In this document: positions 30,249 through 41,000 of the stretch, piece by piece
How positions within the stretch are numbered: position 1 is the stretch's first letter
How the letters are laid out: every line of letters begins with the position of its first letter
Notes under the pieces: model-generated
The model's database searches: none
What the model was told of the DNA's origin: nothing
What the model saw: only the letters and a program-made list of their open reading frames with translations
NCBI GenBank assembly: GCA_963576735.1
Contig: OY755171.1
Span: 13,392,001-13,456,000 of the forward strand
DNA from: Bedellia somnulentella
Lineage: Eukaryota > Arthropoda > Insecta > Lepidoptera > Bedelliidae
DNA: 64,000 nt
Reading direction: 5' to 3'
Program-made: the position numbers and the translations under genes

Positions 30249-30265
30249 GCGGTCTCACAGACCGC
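30249..30265. repeat. Subterminal palindrome 1 of the piggyBac-like element
   Basis: GCGGTCTCACAGACCGC, two 7-bp arms around CAC. The 23-bp region 30243-30265 is repeated in inverted orientation at 30404-30426 with one mismatch. It is a plausible transposase-binding site, as piggyBac elements carry internal subterminal repeats next to their terminal repeats. Confidence 0.7.
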
Positions 30266-30342
30266 TCTCGTTTCTGAAAATTGTATCTAGCCTAATTCCC
30301 CCCACTTCGAGTAGCTTCGAGTTAAGTGACGAAACGACTGTA

Positions 30343-30376
30343 ATGAGGAAAGGTTGCGTCGCTGGCTGCAATTTGG
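30343..30376 (+). other. Possible first exon in the piggyBac-like element
   Basis: ATG followed by codons for MRKGCVAGCNL, then a perfect-looking donor GTAAGTAA. The C-X3-C start resembles the opening of C2CH/THAP-type zinc fingers, but no continuing exon can be identified. Weak; it may be a chance reading. Confidence 0.25.
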
Positions 30377-30403
30377 GTAAGTAATTTGTTTAAAATTTCG
30401 CCT

Positions 30404-30420
30404 GCGGTCTGTGAGACCGC
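30404..30420. repeat. Subterminal palindrome 2 of the piggyBac-like element
   Basis: GCGGTCTGTGAGACCGC, the exact reverse complement of 30249-30265. Together with the half-site near the right end (GAGAGACCGCGCGTC, ~31134-31149) it makes three related sites. Confidence 0.7.
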
Positions 30421-30518
30421 GTGTCCACGTTTTCAATACAAAAAAGTATTAACTGTGATTATATTTTTTATAGGTTACAGCACCAAAAAACTTGATTTTT
30501 TCTATTATAACCTCTATT

Positions 30519-30800
30519 AAAGGAGGAGTAGACGAGACTGACAAGAAATGTTCTACATATAATATAGCAGTAGCCGTAAAACCTCAAGGTGGCCTATGGT
30601 CATTTTCTATAGGATACTGGACTTGTGTGCAGTGAATGCTCATATTCTACATAATCAGCATCGAGGGGGGATTTTCTTAAGAAATTAGCAAGATCCTTGG
30701 TCGTACCACATATGCAAAGATGAGTAATCTAAATTTGCAAAGGAATTGCATATAACATTGAAGCGGGTATAAGGAGCATACCTGTCTGATTTTACTCATA
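30519..30800 (+). pseudogene. piggyBac transposase C-terminal remnant
   Basis: Translating in two neighbouring frames gives KGGVDETDKKCSTYNIA (the segment carrying the third catalytic aspartate in piggyBac transposases). After a frame change comes WPMVIFYRILDLCAVNAHIL, which matches the conserved helix following it, and then FLKKLARSLVVPHMQR. The first two catalytic aspartates and the C-terminal cysteine-rich domain are absent. At least one frameshift and no start make this a dead fragment. Confidence 0.75.
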
Positions 30801-31205
30801 TTGGACCTTTGTCAGTTTTTTTTTTGTTTCAAGTTTAGAAGTTGTTTTTTTTTGTTTTTTATGTTTGATGTTGTTTATACTTACAGATTAATTTGGTTTT
30901 TATTTCAAGAAGTTAATTCATTTTTAAGTAGTAGTCTTTAATTTAATGGCAGGCAATTAAAGACTGAAAATTGCCGTAAATATGATTTATATCATTATTA
31001 AGAAAATAAATTAATATAAACAAAATACAAATTTATAGGCTTTTAATTTGATAATCTTTAGATACGTAAAAAATAAAAAAAACCAAAAAAAATTGTAGTT
31101 TTCTTACAAATATCACTTGAAGTGATAGCGATCCGAGAGACCGCGCGTCTATGGTAGTGATACAATAGTAATTCGTAATTCATATCAGTCATAGTTAAAG
31201 GTTAA

Positions 31206-31709
31206 AAACGATGGAGAGATAAATAATTTAACAATAGATAAACTGCAAAACCTTAAAGGATTAAAAAAATATATGTCATCAAAACCTTCAATAGAAACAT
31301 GGGTTGTTTATCATCACACAAAATTTCATCAGAAGTGAGTTTGGAAAATATCCTTCATATTTGAAAAATAACACTACTTACGCGAAGCTTCGTCGGTCCA
31401 CTAGTACCTATAAGAAAAGGTTAAATAAACCAACAAAAAAAAACTTTGAACTAAAAAGTCCACACATATAAGTTTCACCTTAATGGCATATAGTACATCG
31501 CATAGGTAAATAATTAACAAAAGAGTAATAATTTAGTGTTAGCAAATGTCACAATCATGTTTAGTGAATACCATGGAAGTATTCTTTAAACAGGATCGCG
31601 CACAGGCGTCCTAAAGTGTCCTGAAAAAGGACGGCTTTCTAGTGAGCTGTGTCTCGTTTTAAGTAGGGTGACCATCTGTTGGTGTTTCAATGAGAGATTT
31701 ACATACATG
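31206..31709. other. Non-coding, nothing recognised
   Basis: AT-rich, with no open frame or repeat match. GATCGCGCACAGGCGTCC at ~31590 is a small GC-richer spot. Confidence 0.4.
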
Positions 31710-31940
31710 CATATTCCTAATTAGTACATTATATAAGAAGAGGTAGCCAGTGCTTGGGAATTGAAATTACCTCAGCCACTTTTTGTAGTTGAGTAGAGAA
31801 AAGAGGGTATATAAAGGATGGTGGCATTAAAAGGATGACAAAGTATCTAGTAAATAACTTCAAAAGCCCTAAATCGAATCCCTAAGTTGCCTCTTGCGAT
31901 GCACGGGAAAAATATGTGTGCTATGTTAAGCCAATCTTAT
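31710..31940 (-). repeat. Family A repeat, degenerate
   Basis: Inverted: TTACATACATGCATATTCC tail, AAGAGGTAGCCAGTGCTTGG, TACCTCAGCCACTTTTTG, TAGTTGAGTAGAGAAAAGAGG, then CCCTAAGTTGCCTCTTGCG. The order matches family A. The 5' part after 31920 is lost. Confidence 0.65.
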
Positions 31941-32224
31941 TTCACTTAAATTATTTTTTTAAATAGAAAGGTGACAAAAGTTTTCATCATATTTTGCTGT
32001 TTTCTAAGTTAAATGATGAAAACTCCGAAACATACCACTGGCAACCGAGCGAGTGGGACACACTCCTCTAGTTCGGGTTCTCGTTCTAGGACGTTTCTCT
32101 GCTTGACAAAGTTAAAAAGATTATAAACTTTATTGTCAGGTAGTAAATTTCATTATTGTGAACCATATTTTTTTAAATGCGCTCTCCTGTTTAACTAAAC
32201 AGTAACTTCATGGTGAATACAAAA
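31941..32224. other. Non-coding, nothing recognised
   Basis: Short AT-rich spacer without a recognisable feature. Confidence 0.4.
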
Positions 32225-32530
32225 TGTATTCAATAACTCAAACTCGACGTTCACGGGGCGCATGTACCTGAAATGGTAGTAGGGTACGTTACTTTTTGTC
32301 ACCTTGTATCATCACCAAATTTTTGCATTTATAGTGAAATATGTGATAGGGAATAAGTCCATCGCCGCTTTGTACAAAAAAAAATTCACCTAAATTAATA
32401 CAATATGAATTCACTCATAATTTAGCCCTCAACGCTAACAACGTTAATAAATGAACCACACATATGACTTGGGAAACGACAAATTCGATTGATCGATTAA
32501 ATCCTAAGTAGAATCACGCCCCAGGTCGTA
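32225..32530 (-). repeat. Family B SINE, strongly degenerate
   Basis: ATAACTCAAACTCGACGTTCACG marks the 3' end. GATAGGGAATAAGTCCATCG, TTGTACAAAAAAAAATTCACC and AACCACACATATGACTTGGG follow the family B body order. The tRNA-like head is barely visible. Confidence 0.6.
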
Positions 32531-33944
32531 GGTAGTGTAGCAGTTGACAAGCGAAACGCATGATGGATGAGTACAAGAAGTAATCAATGTTGTGTTTTCA
32601 TTAATAACTTAATAGCTGTCCACATCGGCGGGCGCGCCCACCTACGCGTCGGCGGCGGCATGCTTTGGAGGTACAGTCATGCAACCATTAACAACTTAAA
32701 ATTAAGCTTTAGTGTGAATAGAAGTCGTTTTAATCGAAAGAGAGGTAATGTCGTGTTATGCGCAGGAATAATAAACGTACCTACAATACATACTCCAATT
32801 GGTGTATGTCTTAAACACATACCTACTATTACCATAGGTCTGAAAGACTAGGCTATGAGATAGTCAACTCTACTTATAAAATATTATTATAATACATGAT
32901 GTCTGTGATAAATAACGGTTTGATTCACCACATAACTTCCAAAATTGGCAGATGAATTTCTAATTCTAAAACTCTCTTTTTCTACTCTCTTTTGGGATTT
33001 ACAGAGAGGAAATGTTAAAATCTATATTTATAATATTGAGTTCTTATTTTCTATTGTATTTTATATTTTTTTTGGTTACTTGGTTTATAGTCTGCACCGA
33101 ATCACTAGTGGAGACAAAATCCATCCAACCTCATTGTTTCGCAACGCAAGCGACTGTACCACCAAAGCATATTGTTTCAGACGGCCGGCCGACGCAATCC
33201 ACGATTGATTCTAATTACCGATAACAGTATTTATTGGGACTGCTCTCAAACGAACCTAATTGATTTTGCTACTTCGCTGGTGCAGGAGGCATTCATTAAG
33301 CTATGAACATGTTTGGAGACCTATTGCCTATTTTGGCTTTAGCATAACAACAATTTTAATGGAAAGCGTAAGCTTTATAATGTCTTTAAAAAAAGAAGCC
33401 TTGATGGATAAATCACTTTATTTTTACATAACCGTTATCAATTTAAGAATCCATGTATATAGTTCATAAAATAATAAAACTTTATTGTGTTTAAAAAAAA
33501 CTTATAATTTTAATAATATTTGTCAAAAAAACTTATAACAATAAAATGTATAATTAGGTTCATCATATTTTATTCGCACATTACTTACCCGATATTCTTT
33601 AACGTCTCCTGTATAGCAAGCACGAGCGCTATTTTATCGACACGATAACAGTTAGAATGAGATGGCAGTATACGATACTAAGTAAGTGCGTAAAAGATGG
33701 CTGCTTTATCCCACGCGATAACTAGTTTAAACACGGCTCGTGCTTGCTCTTCTGGGCGGCGACGACAGATGGTTTCAGCGGTTGTTCAGTGGTTTTGTGC
33801 GGTGGAAAAGTTTAGATAATTTAAATACCAAACTATAATACTAATTTGCAAAACCTAAATAATGTGTAGGAAAATGCAAATATAAGGGCCATCATAATCG
33901 TAAGTGTAATTTTACGACTCGATGGCGAACATGGCTTCTAAAAC
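32531..33944. other. Non-coding; family A tail-like words at 32930-33005
   Basis: No gene recognised; open frames of 60-94 codons have no domain. TTCCAAAATTGGCAGATGAATTTC with TTTTGGGATTTACAG at 32935-33005 looks like a worn family A 3' part. A GC-richer spot at 32620-32670 (CATCGGCGGGCGCGCCCACC) is not repetitive in the window. Confidence 0.35.
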
Positions 33945-34002
33945 TTAAATATAATAACTCATAAATAAAAGATGTTATTAAAGGAAAGAAATTTTTTTTT
34001 TC

Positions 34003-34075
34003 GACACTGGCGGGGTTCGAACCCGCGACCTTCGGGTATACGCCCCCGTCGCTCTGCCAACTGAGCTACAGTGTC
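34003..34075 (-). ncRNA. tRNA-like sequence 1
   Basis: 73 nt with a 7-bp acceptor (GACACTG/CAGTGTC), D arm GCTC-AGTTGGCA-GAGC and a perfect T arm GCGGG-TTCGAAC-CCCGC. The anticodon arm does not fold as a standard 5-bp stem and 7-nt loop: only CGGG/CCCG pairs, leaving an 8-nt loop GGCGTATA. There is no encoded CCA. Intact A and B boxes could drive Pol III transcription, but a working tRNA is doubtful; tRNA-derived SINE head preferred. Confidence 0.7.
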
Positions 34076-34322
34076 AGTTGGCATCCAGCGCGAAATTTCT
34101 CTATCCTTTGTTTCTTTTTTTTTTACACGTTCAAGTAGTGTTTGCGTTTCCTACCTCCGAATTTTAACTAATTCGGACGGCCACTTGTCTACCTTTTCAG
34201 ATAGAATGCAAATGTTGGAAACGCCTAACTATCACATAATTTAATGTTTTTTTGACATGAATTCCTCATGTGGGGATTATTACTCATAAATAAAAGATGT
34301 TATTAAAGGAAAGAAAAATTTC

Positions 34323-34402
34323 GACACTGGCGGGGTTCGAACCCGCGACCTTCGGGTATACGCCATACGCCCCCGTCGCTCTGCCAACTGAGCTACAGTG
34401 TC
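34323..34402 (-). ncRNA. tRNA-like sequence 2 (7-bp insertion in the anticodon region)
   Basis: Same as copy 1 except for a tandem 7-nt duplication in the anticodon loop (GGGCGTATGGCGTATACCC on the minus strand), making 80 nt. The arms otherwise remain intact. It lies in the spacer of the large inverted repeat. Confidence 0.7.
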
Positions 34403-34734
34403 AGTTGGCATCCAGCGCGAAATTTCTCTATCCTTTGTTTCTTTTTTTTTATACACGTTCAAGTAGTGTTTGTAGTGTCGAAATTTTTCTTTCCTTTAAT
34501 AACATCTTTTATTTATGAGTAATAATCCCCACATGAGGAATTCATGTCAAAAAAACATTAAATTATGTGATAGTTAGGCGTTTCCAACATTTGCATTCTA
34601 TCTGAAAAGGTAGACAAGTGGCCGTCCGAATTAGTTAAAATTCGGAGGTAGGAAACGCAAACACTACTTGAACGTGAAAAAAAAAAAGAAACAAAGGATA
34701 GAGAAATTTCGCGCTGGATGCCAACACTGACACA

Positions 34735-34807
34735 GACACTGTAGCTCAGTTGGCAGAGCGACGGGGGCGTATACCCGAAGGTCGCGGGTTCGAACCCCGC
34801 CAGTGTC
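34735..34807 (+). ncRNA. tRNA-like sequence 3
   Basis: Plus-strand copy identical in arrangement to copy 1: acceptor GACACTG/CAGTGTC, A box TAGCTCAGTTGGC, B box GGTTCGAACCCCG. A run of A follows on the plus strand, whereas a Pol III terminator would need T on this strand; T-rich sequence follows ~10 nt later. Confidence 0.7.
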
Positions 34808-34908
34808 GAAAAAAAAAATTTCTTTCCTTTAATAACATCTTTTATTTATGAGTAATAATCCCCACATGAGGAATTCATGTCAAAAAAACATTAAATTAAA
34901 TATAATAA

Positions 34909-35624
34909 TTCCATGATTAACTGGTCTGACGCGGGTCGGACTTTTATGATGATAAGTCTAAGTCATACTTTACGCAAATACAAAAATGAAAATGTGGAAA
35001 GGGTAAAGGCTTTCCGTGATAGATTGCTGTTGCTAATGACACATTGGTGATTATGTCAAATATTTACTCACGCAAAGTTGATTACTATCATCATTTTCAA
35101 TTCTGTAAAAGAGGCGTTTCAAAACCCGTATAAAATGTATAATGAATTAATCCCTTGTTAGTATAACGAGTGGTTTTTAGATGTTAACCAGTGAAGACGC
35201 GGTGTGGTCCAATTAGGCAGCCGGTCCCTGCTCCTACCCACTCCTTCTAATAAACAAACTTCACCGAACACAAAGAACAACGTCAATTTACAATAGCTTG
35301 GTGATCCGGTAAAAACTTGGGCCTTTGAACATATATATTGCTTAATGAATGTTGAATAATTTGAGATATATTTTTTTTGGTATTTGCTCTACCAATTAAT
35401 TGTGTCTTAGGATATTATACTTTCCAAACGAATTTTTTGTCGCTTATCGTATTATTCATTTGTAATATTATTTTTCTTATAAAGGCACCAGTAATTAGTT
35501 ACCCTGAAAACAAGTTAAAGTTTAAAAATCAAATTAGTAGCATGGGGTGAACTGTATACAAGAAAAGTGTTGGCATTTTATTGTATAAATGAACTTTAGT
35601 TTCTATAAGTTTTGTTATTTTATC
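34909..35624. other. Non-coding, nothing recognised
   Basis: AT-rich, no open frame or repeat. A GC-richer spot at 35190-35240 (GACGCGGTGTGGTCCAATTAGG) contains a homeodomain-type ATTAGG word. Confidence 0.4.
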
Positions 35625-35868
35625 TATGTAAGCCGTGTAGTGCTGGCTTAGAATGTCACTATCCCTTTCTGCCCATGGGTGTCGTAAGAGGCGACTAAGG
35701 GTATGTGGCTTTTTAAGTGGTTTATGAGCGACCCATCACCAAATACTTTATTTCTACCATCTTGTCCCCTATCAACTTCCAAATGTGGCTGAGGTGTTTC
35801 TAGCTCTGAAGCTCTGGCTAACCACTTTGGGATTTATGGCTGTGAGTATATGTATGTATGTTATTTAT
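35625..35868 (+). repeat. Family A repeat, near full length
   Basis: GCCGTGTAGTGCTGGCTTAG start, CCCATGGGTGTCGTAAGAGG, GACCCATCACCAAATAC, CTTCCAAATGTGGCTGAGG, ending GGCTGTGAGTATATGTATGTATG. Nearly complete; it drifts mainly in the middle. Confidence 0.8.
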
Positions 35869-36639
35869 ATGTGCTTCTAACTGGAAAACCCATTTCTTCT
35901 ATTTCACTATGTACCATCATTAAACAGTTGATTATTCTTTGAATAAAAAAACATTGTCTTTTTCCTAGATATCTGTAAGAAATGGTATAACATGTCTTTC
36001 TAATAGCTGTAATTTATATTTAGCCATAAAGTAAAATTCACGCAAAAAACAAAACTTTAATTATTATCTGAGATAGCCTAAAATATATTACTGAATCATC
36101 TACATTAAGAGAATCAGAAATAGTTTTAATTAGTCTTTATGATTGAGGTACGAAGCAAATAGTGGCGGAATCTAATAGTAGGTTGATTAGGTCTGCTCGT
36201 GCGGGTAATTAAACAGTAGCACAGGTAATGAGAGGCGTCTGACTACACTAATTAGACGCCGCTCTTCCAGAAACTAAGCTACTGTCCCTAATTAGACGAA
36301 ACATCAACTCGCTAACTCTGCGACGCGTCCAACAAAAAATAAACATCATGTGCTATTATAAGCGGTAACATACATAGAATAGTAGCTGAATTGCTAAGAT
36401 GAAAATAATTGAATTCGTTAGTCAAACTAAAGTTGAATGAGTATATATGAAAATTAAATAATAGGTAGGTCATAGAGAGAGAACTTTAGTGTTACAACAC
36501 CAGTTTGATTATATTCGAAAAAAATATGTTTACGACTTCCATGTTTTATCTATATTAATAAAATAAAATTGGAGTTACTTTTTACATACATATTCTCACG
36601 GCTATAAATCATACATATATTTTAATATTACATACTAGT
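35869..36639. other. Non-coding; TAATTA-rich island at 36160-36330
   Basis: No gene. At 36160-36330 a GC-richer patch carries GGGTAATTAAACAG, ACTAATTAGACGCC and CCTAATTAGACG, i.e. three homeodomain-type cores in ~110 bp, without repeat similarity. A candidate cis-regulatory element by inference only. Confidence 0.35.
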
Positions 36640-36716
36640 TCGCACGAGGTTTGTTCCCTTTGGGGTAGGCAGAGCCTATCTATCGCCACTTTGTGCGATG
36701 CTGGCAAACATCGCTT
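36640..36716 (-). repeat. Family C LINE 3'-end fragment
   Basis: Inverted: TTTGTTCCCTTTGGGGTAGG, CAGAGCCTATCTATCGCC, ACTTTGTGCGAT. It corresponds to the last ~75 bp before the CGTGA box of family C. Confidence 0.65.
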
Positions 36717-37224
36717 ATTAGTTTTCTAATAATTGCATCGTGACTATGGAGCAAACTATAATATCGTATACTTCAAAACGATTGCTAAATTCTGGCAACT
36801 GATCAACGCCATTACAATGTAGCAGAGAAACGGGTTCATTACGTCTAATATACACCGAAGGTACTCGCTCAAATTAGTTTTCCTAACCATTCTTCCTCCA
36901 TAAATATAATTGCGTTCCACTTATTGCCCATAAAAGGGAAGGAACGTGCAAACGGCTCTGTTGCAAAATTGTACAAAAGGAAAGTAATATTAGGTGGAAG
37001 TGGAAGGAACCCCGAGCTGTTTCAGTGACTGGAGCCGGGCTTTCAGATAAATTATTTATCAACTGTATGGCAATTTTCTTTACGACTCTTCCTACGAAGC
37101 AAAGCAATTTGTTCTTGAAAGAGATGCGTAATGCTTTAAAATATATACAGCTATAAGATCGATTGCAGAAAACCATCTGTGGGATTCAAATGTTTGATTC
37201 ATTGTTTTTTTATTCACATTTAGA
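36717..37224. other. Non-coding, nothing recognised
   Basis: No repeat or gene recognised; the 97-codon minus frame (36883-37176) shows no domain. Confidence 0.4.
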
Positions 37225-37400
37225 CGGTATTGTTAGTAGAGAATGACCAATGGAGAACACATGTAGATAAATTAGAGAATGTGCTCAAAAAGGCAAGGCA
37301 AGCAAATTTAAATGAAGCTCCAGTCTTGGAGGATCGTACAAAATGGCAATAGTCTATGCCTACTCCAATGGGAACTAATGGCTCGATTATATGTAGTATG
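37225..37400 (+). repeat. Family C LINE 3'-end fragment, degenerate
   Basis: TATTGTTAGTAGAGAATGACC, AATTAGAGAATGTGCTCAAAA, GGATCGTACAAAATGGC, CTACTCCAATGGGAACTAATGG. It matches the 6219-6604 copy with several internal deletions and broken frames. Confidence 0.7.
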
Positions 37401-37809
37401 TTTGTATAATATCAAAATATATAGCAAGTTTAATAAACGATTAAAGAATCAAAAAGTAATTTCCCAAATGAAGAAAGCAGTGGTAAATAATGAAAGCAGA
37501 TAGAGTAGCGAGCGCCGAACCGCGCCGCCGCCACCGCCGCCGACGAGAGGGCTCTTCCAATTTCCGTAATTGTGACTTCATCAAGGAAATTGACTACTAA
37601 GAGGCCACCAACTTCATACTATTAGAATGCACTTTAAATTATTCTCAGTATATTTGATTTAAGTATTGTGTACAATATACATATTATGACGTTTTATATT
37701 TAGAAGTCAAGAGGAAATAATTGGTTGGATAAATCATCATTAGTGAAGGGTATATATGCATCAGCCCTCAACGAGAAATTACTGTAAAGCCCCAGATCCT
37801 TAAGTCATA
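37401..37809. other. Non-coding; CCG-rich spot at 37505-37550
   Basis: Mostly AT-rich. GCGCCGAACCGCGCCGCCGCC at ~37510 begins a short GC-rich island comparable to those at 25208 and 49788. Confidence 0.4.
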
Positions 37810-38045
37810 CATGCGTACATATACTCATGGTTATAAATCTTTAGAAAGGGAAGCCAGAGCTAAGGAGTTATAAATTAATCTGCCACTTTTGGAAGTTGAG
37901 TGGGGAAAAGATGGAAAATTAAATTTTTTGGTGATCGTTCTCCACCAACCACTCACTCAAAATTCCATGGAAAAGCCCTAACTCTTACTTACACCCACGG
38001 GAAGAAATGGGGTACTGCTATCCGAAGCAAACACTACACAGCTCC
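37810..38045 (-). repeat. Family A repeat, near full length
   Basis: Inverted: CATACATGCGTACATATACTC tail, ATGGTTATAAATC, GGGAAGCCAGAGCTAAGG, CTGCCACTTTTGGAAGTTG, AGTGGGGAAAAGATGG, CCACGGGAAGAAATGGGG, and the end CACTACACAG. All landmarks are in order. Confidence 0.75.
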
Positions 38046-41000
38046 CTGAATCACCTGATTAGAAATCCATAAGAATAAGCTATCTATTTTTTGTACTTAT
38101 CATCAATAATCTATTCAGCGTAAACCATATAACTGTAAGCGATTATAACTTAAAATAACTTCAACTAGTAAACAAGTAATAAATCTAAACACATAATTAA
38201 AGAAACCAATACGACAAGGCGGATGACGAACGAAGCAGAATCGCGTAAATAAAAAGGCGTGCGGTGGTGGTCGTTCGTAATTGATGGCGGGCGGCAATCA
38301 AATTAGGCTCCGCGTCGCGAGTAATCGCCTGAAAGCTGTCCGACAGAGAGCTTTTGTGGGTCGGTTGGCGCCTGCCTGCCTCGCAACGCCCCGCCTCGCC
38401 CCGCCGCTTCTCCTGCCTCGCGGATTGAAACTCACCACTTCTTACATGTAAACTTGAGCCATATACTATTATGCGGTTTGTTCTTTCAATGGTCATATTA
38501 ACTTAAAGCTGTGTGATTGAAGCTTACTCTAACGGTGCAATTATTGCTAGAATATGATAAAAGCTAGTTAAGATATTAAGTTTGTTCTTAATCACCATTT
38601 TGGATGCCTGCTGGTGGTGGCTGATTCGGTAAAGAAGCAAGAGACATGACCGTGACCGCACATTCTGAGTTATCATAAGTCATATAATGTGTGTTTCATT
38701 TATTAAGTTTGTTACCGGTGTAGTGAAGGGAAACATTGTGAGCCGACATGAAACCGATGTCACTGAGTTGTACTTAGTCAATTAAAATACATACGTATTA
38801 AAATGCGAGAGACATACACTTATAGTTTGAGTCTGAGCATTATACCAACCTAATGATCACGTTCATAATATAATTCATCCAAACAAAATTCTGGTGAGAT
38901 TCCTTCGGTATGTTCTTTTTTAAATTTGAAATGCATTTAATATTTAGAAACATGTAAAACGTGTTTGAAAGCATCGCAAGCAATAGTGCGCAGTATGTAA
39001 GTAGTGTCGCAAACATGTCCGAGGCGAGACTGCCCATCCGCTATTCAGCTTTTATCATATTTAAGTTTTCCATTAGCCGTAATTGACGCGAACATCGTTC
39101 GTCACTTACTGCCGCCATATCGCTGCTACGATTGCTTCTTCTTTGATAAACACTGCCTATTTTCAGGAGGTTTCCAAATTGTTATTTTGTCTTAATTGAC
39201 AATCCTATTAATAATTTAAACAGAATTAATGCGCCATTGCTTTTATCTTAATGCGGCATTTATTAACTGTGCACTCGCATTTCCAGAATATCGAGAGGAC
39301 ATTTAGTTATAATTTTCAACGACACAACAAACTGCCCCGCTAATGGAGAAATATCAAATTATTTTATGGAAATGTCCGAGTAATTTTAATACGCTAGATA
39401 AAACGTAAAGCTGAGTTCATTTGGATAATGTTAAAGCGACGAGTAGTCCATTAAATTAAGTGCCTTTTTCGTCAGTTATTCGCAAGTATTTACTTAGCGA
39501 GACTGCTAAAATAGTTGTATCAGTATAAAGTGTATCTGCGAAAGAAAACAGGACTATACAATACAAATTATTAAGAGTGGTTGGCGTCACGGGAACGCTT
39601 TCAGGAGTAATGAATTAGAAAAGTTCCGCAGCACTCACGCGGATTGAGCCTCGCGCGGCGGCGGCGGCATCTCGCCGTTTGCTACAACATTACTTTAATT
39701 AAATCTATTTCAACAACAAACTTTAATTAAATTTCATCCAGCAGTTAGGCGACGCGCAGGAATAATCGCACAATTAGAACGGCCGTGAGCGTCGCCTTAC
39801 ACGCTCTCAGTTAATTAACTCACTTCGGCCGTCCCACCCGACTTACATGAGTCTAACGTGCTCCACTGAACGTTACCCGCGCGTTTACATTACTGTCTCC
39901 TAAACGCTTTACTAGCACGGCCGCCCTACTATCATCATCAACTAATTACGAAACTTGTATTTTACTAATTCATACTATTATAAGATAGAACAAATAACAA
40001 AATCAGTTGTAACTAACTATAAATGACATAGCAAGGCAAAGTTATTCGATTAAATAAGTACAATCCAGTGGCACACAATACAATAGAATGTCGCTAAGCT
40101 CTACGTAGCGTGTTTTCATTGTGTAACTTTAATTGTTTTTATACTGAGTCCAATCCCAGCTATAACCGTTTGCGGGCCAGCGTTACTGACGTACAAGGAA
40201 AGAAATCACTTGTTACGTCCCATAAGTTCCATCGGGGGCTGGGTCGAGTGGCTACTTCTCAATCCTGAATGCTGTTTAACCGATTACGGTGAGCCGGGGT
40301 AAATTATACGCTTGTACAATAAATGAAACGTGCTATTTCGTTATTTAGCTCGGAGTAAGTGAACTCGATCGCTTTACTTTGTTAAAGCATCGCTCTCGGA
40401 GTAAAAATTTCTTGTTTAATTGTTTTTATTTTGTATTAGTAACTATTTCGGTATGTTGGAAACAAGGAAATAAATAAGCAGTAGTTGTCAATGAGTATCA
40501 AATGGGCTGTTTTGTTTCGGTTCTAACTGGAATTTGCTTTTGAAAAAAGGATGGTCCATAAATGTTATTATTTTTCATTTCAAAGGAGTGTAGATTTGTC
40601 TTAACTATAACCTATTTCTTCCCAAGGGTATTGTCAAAGATTTCTAAAGGGGCATGGTTCCTCCTATGGTCGCATTGATCGGCGTTATGGGAAACCATAT
40701 CTACCCATTCTTGCACCCACTCTAAAAATGAAAATTTTCCTCTTATCATATGCAATATAAATTTATCATGACAGCCAGTATAGGTACATTAGACCGTATA
40801 CGGGTTGACAATATTTAACGGCTGTAACTATAATAATAGACAAGCAAGTAATTTATTCTGCAAAAGTGGGATACATCTAGGAAACTCTATTTCAAAGTAT
40901 ACCCCAGGATTTTAAACCTGTGACATGGGCGATATTAAACTAGTCCATAATCAAAAAGCAGGTTCCTATTTTCACCAAGATTTTGGTTAGAGTTTACAAA

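Larger units (their letters stand above)
30228..31205. mobile_element. piggyBac-like DNA transposon, decayed (TTAA target duplication)
   Basis: TTAA at 30228-30231 and 31202-31205 flank termini CCTTTAACTATG (from 30232) and its complement (ending 31201). TTAA duplication and CC-starting ends are the piggyBac hallmark. Subterminal GACGCGCGGTCTC occurs at both ends in opposite orientation, beside palindromic GCGGTCT-N3-AGACCGC units. The interior has a transposase remnant (30519-30800). At 970 bp between the TTAA sites it is far shorter than an autonomous piggyBac, so it is an internally deleted copy. Confidence 0.85.
33945..34908. mobile_element. tRNA-like palindromic insertion with 13-bp target duplication
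   Basis: TTAAATATAATAA occurs at 33945-33957 and again at 34896-34908, bounding ~938 bp. Inside are three copies of a unit made of a 73-80 bp tRNA-like sequence plus ~235 bp of spacer (GGAAACGCCTAACTATCAC, GACAAGTGGCCGTCCG, CGCGCTGGATGCCAAC). Two are inverted (33958-34280, 34281-34475) and one direct (34480-34895). Arms ~33958-34328 and ~34480-34850 are nearly perfect inverted complements. The 13-bp duplication fits target-primed retroposition. The tRNA-like part would be the head of a SINE-like unit. Confidence 0.75.

Noticed and set aside
32567..33208. Frames of 94 and 87 codons
   Set aside because: AT-rich, no domain, partly over a worn family A fragment.
34280..34518. Small frames reading GFEPATFGY and LAERRGRMAYTRRSRVRTPP
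   Set aside because: Well-known type of false protein from tRNA-like SINE heads.
34003..34807. Functional tRNA genes
   Set aside because: The anticodon arm cannot form a normal 5-bp stem and 7-nt loop, one copy has a 7-nt duplication there, and the units sit in a retroposon-like insertion.
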